A stretch of DNA of 14,582 bases from contig NZ_QSQT01000032.1 in NCBI RefSeq assembly GCF_003437535.1, forward strand, positions 20,489 through 35,070. Reading direction: 5' to 3'. The translations under genes were made by a program, and so were the position numbers. Of the stretch, positions 14,488 through 14,582 are shown piece after piece (position 1 is the first letter of the stretch; each line of letters opens with the position of its first letter). Source of the stretch: Phocaeicola plebeius (GTDB lineage: Bacteria > Bacteroidota > Bacteroidia > Bacteroidales > Bacteroidaceae). Below the pieces are notes generated by a model, which searched no databases, was not told the origin of the DNA, and saw nothing but the letters and a program-made list of their open reading frames with translations.

Positions 14488-14582
14488 ATGTACTGTCCGC
14501 AAAAATATGCAATTTGGTGCAATAAAAAATGGGTCAACGTAAAAACCTGAGGGATTTATTGTTTAGGCATAAATTTTAGTCA
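14488..14582. other. AT-rich end of window without a recognisable gene
   Basis: This stretch holds a 16-codon open frame (about 14529-14579, MGQRKNLRDLL...) with no recognised similarity, and a short direct repeat TGCAAT (14508-14513 and 14518-14523). Sequence next to a tRNA 3' end is a common site for integrative elements, but no integrase and no copy of the tRNA end is visible here. Confidence 0.3.

Noticed and set aside
14500..14507. TATTTTTG -7-like box on the minus strand
   Set aside because: There is no TTTG at the right distance, and it would fire straight into the tRNA-Phe terminator.
14529..14579. 16-codon open frame at the window end
   Set aside because: Too short, no promoter or ribosome site and no recognised similarity; kept only as a note.
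1..14582. CRISPR arrays, insertion sequences, riboswitches and new defence systems
   Set aside because: No regularly spaced repeats, transposase, terminal inverted repeats or known riboswitch cores were recognised on either strand.

Overview
The window is an ordinary housekeeping stretch of a Bacteroidota chromosome, most likely from a Bacteroidales species close to Bacteroides or Phocaeicola. The signs are: five promoters of the Bacteroidota type (TTTG, 18-19 bases, TAnnTTTG); AT-rich start regions with almost no Shine-Dalgarno sequences; an initiation factor IF2 with a very long charged linker; and the gene order rimP-nusA-infB-cvpA-sufB-C-D-S. The genus is inferred. No mobile element, CRISPR array or phage gene is visible, and every protein gene belongs to a recognisable family.

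Layout. Left edge (38-1753, minus strand): an operon rpsU-xerC-hpf behind a clear promoter, followed by tRNA-Thr(UGU) with its own promoter. Middle left (1870-3648, plus strand): a stand-alone cytosolic Xaa-Pro aminopeptidase, ending at a terminator shared with the convergent suf genes. Most of the window (3728-13941, minus strand) is one co-directional block. RimP (30S maturation), NusA (transcription elongation/termination) and IF2 (translation initiation) come first, then a CvpA-like membrane protein and the SUF iron-sulfur assembly genes sufB, sufC, sufD and sufS. Right edge: tRNA-Pro(CGG), minus strand, just upstream of rimP, and the divergent tRNA-Phe(GAA) with a strong terminator. About 95 bases without a recognisable gene follow.

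How the genes work together. SufS takes sulfur from cysteine and the SufBCD scaffold/ATPase builds Fe-S clusters. No SufE/SufU sulfur carrier and no SufA carrier is encoded here. RimP, NusA, IF2, S21, HPF and the three tRNAs all serve the ribosome or RNA polymerase, so the window mostly concerns gene-expression capacity.

The most interesting signals are regulatory rather than new genes. (1) hpf is the only gene with a full Shine-Dalgarno (AAGGAGG), and it is downstream of rpsU, whose product S21 is reported to help hide the anti-Shine-Dalgarno in Bacteroidota ribosomes. (2) All five promoters share a symmetry, TTTGC-(short spacer)-GCAAA, joining the -7 box to the first transcribed bases. (3) Terminator-like hairpins sit in the rimP leader and between infB and cvpA, where they could set separate output for the parts of the long operon. 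(4) SufD ends in a CxxCxxC tail.
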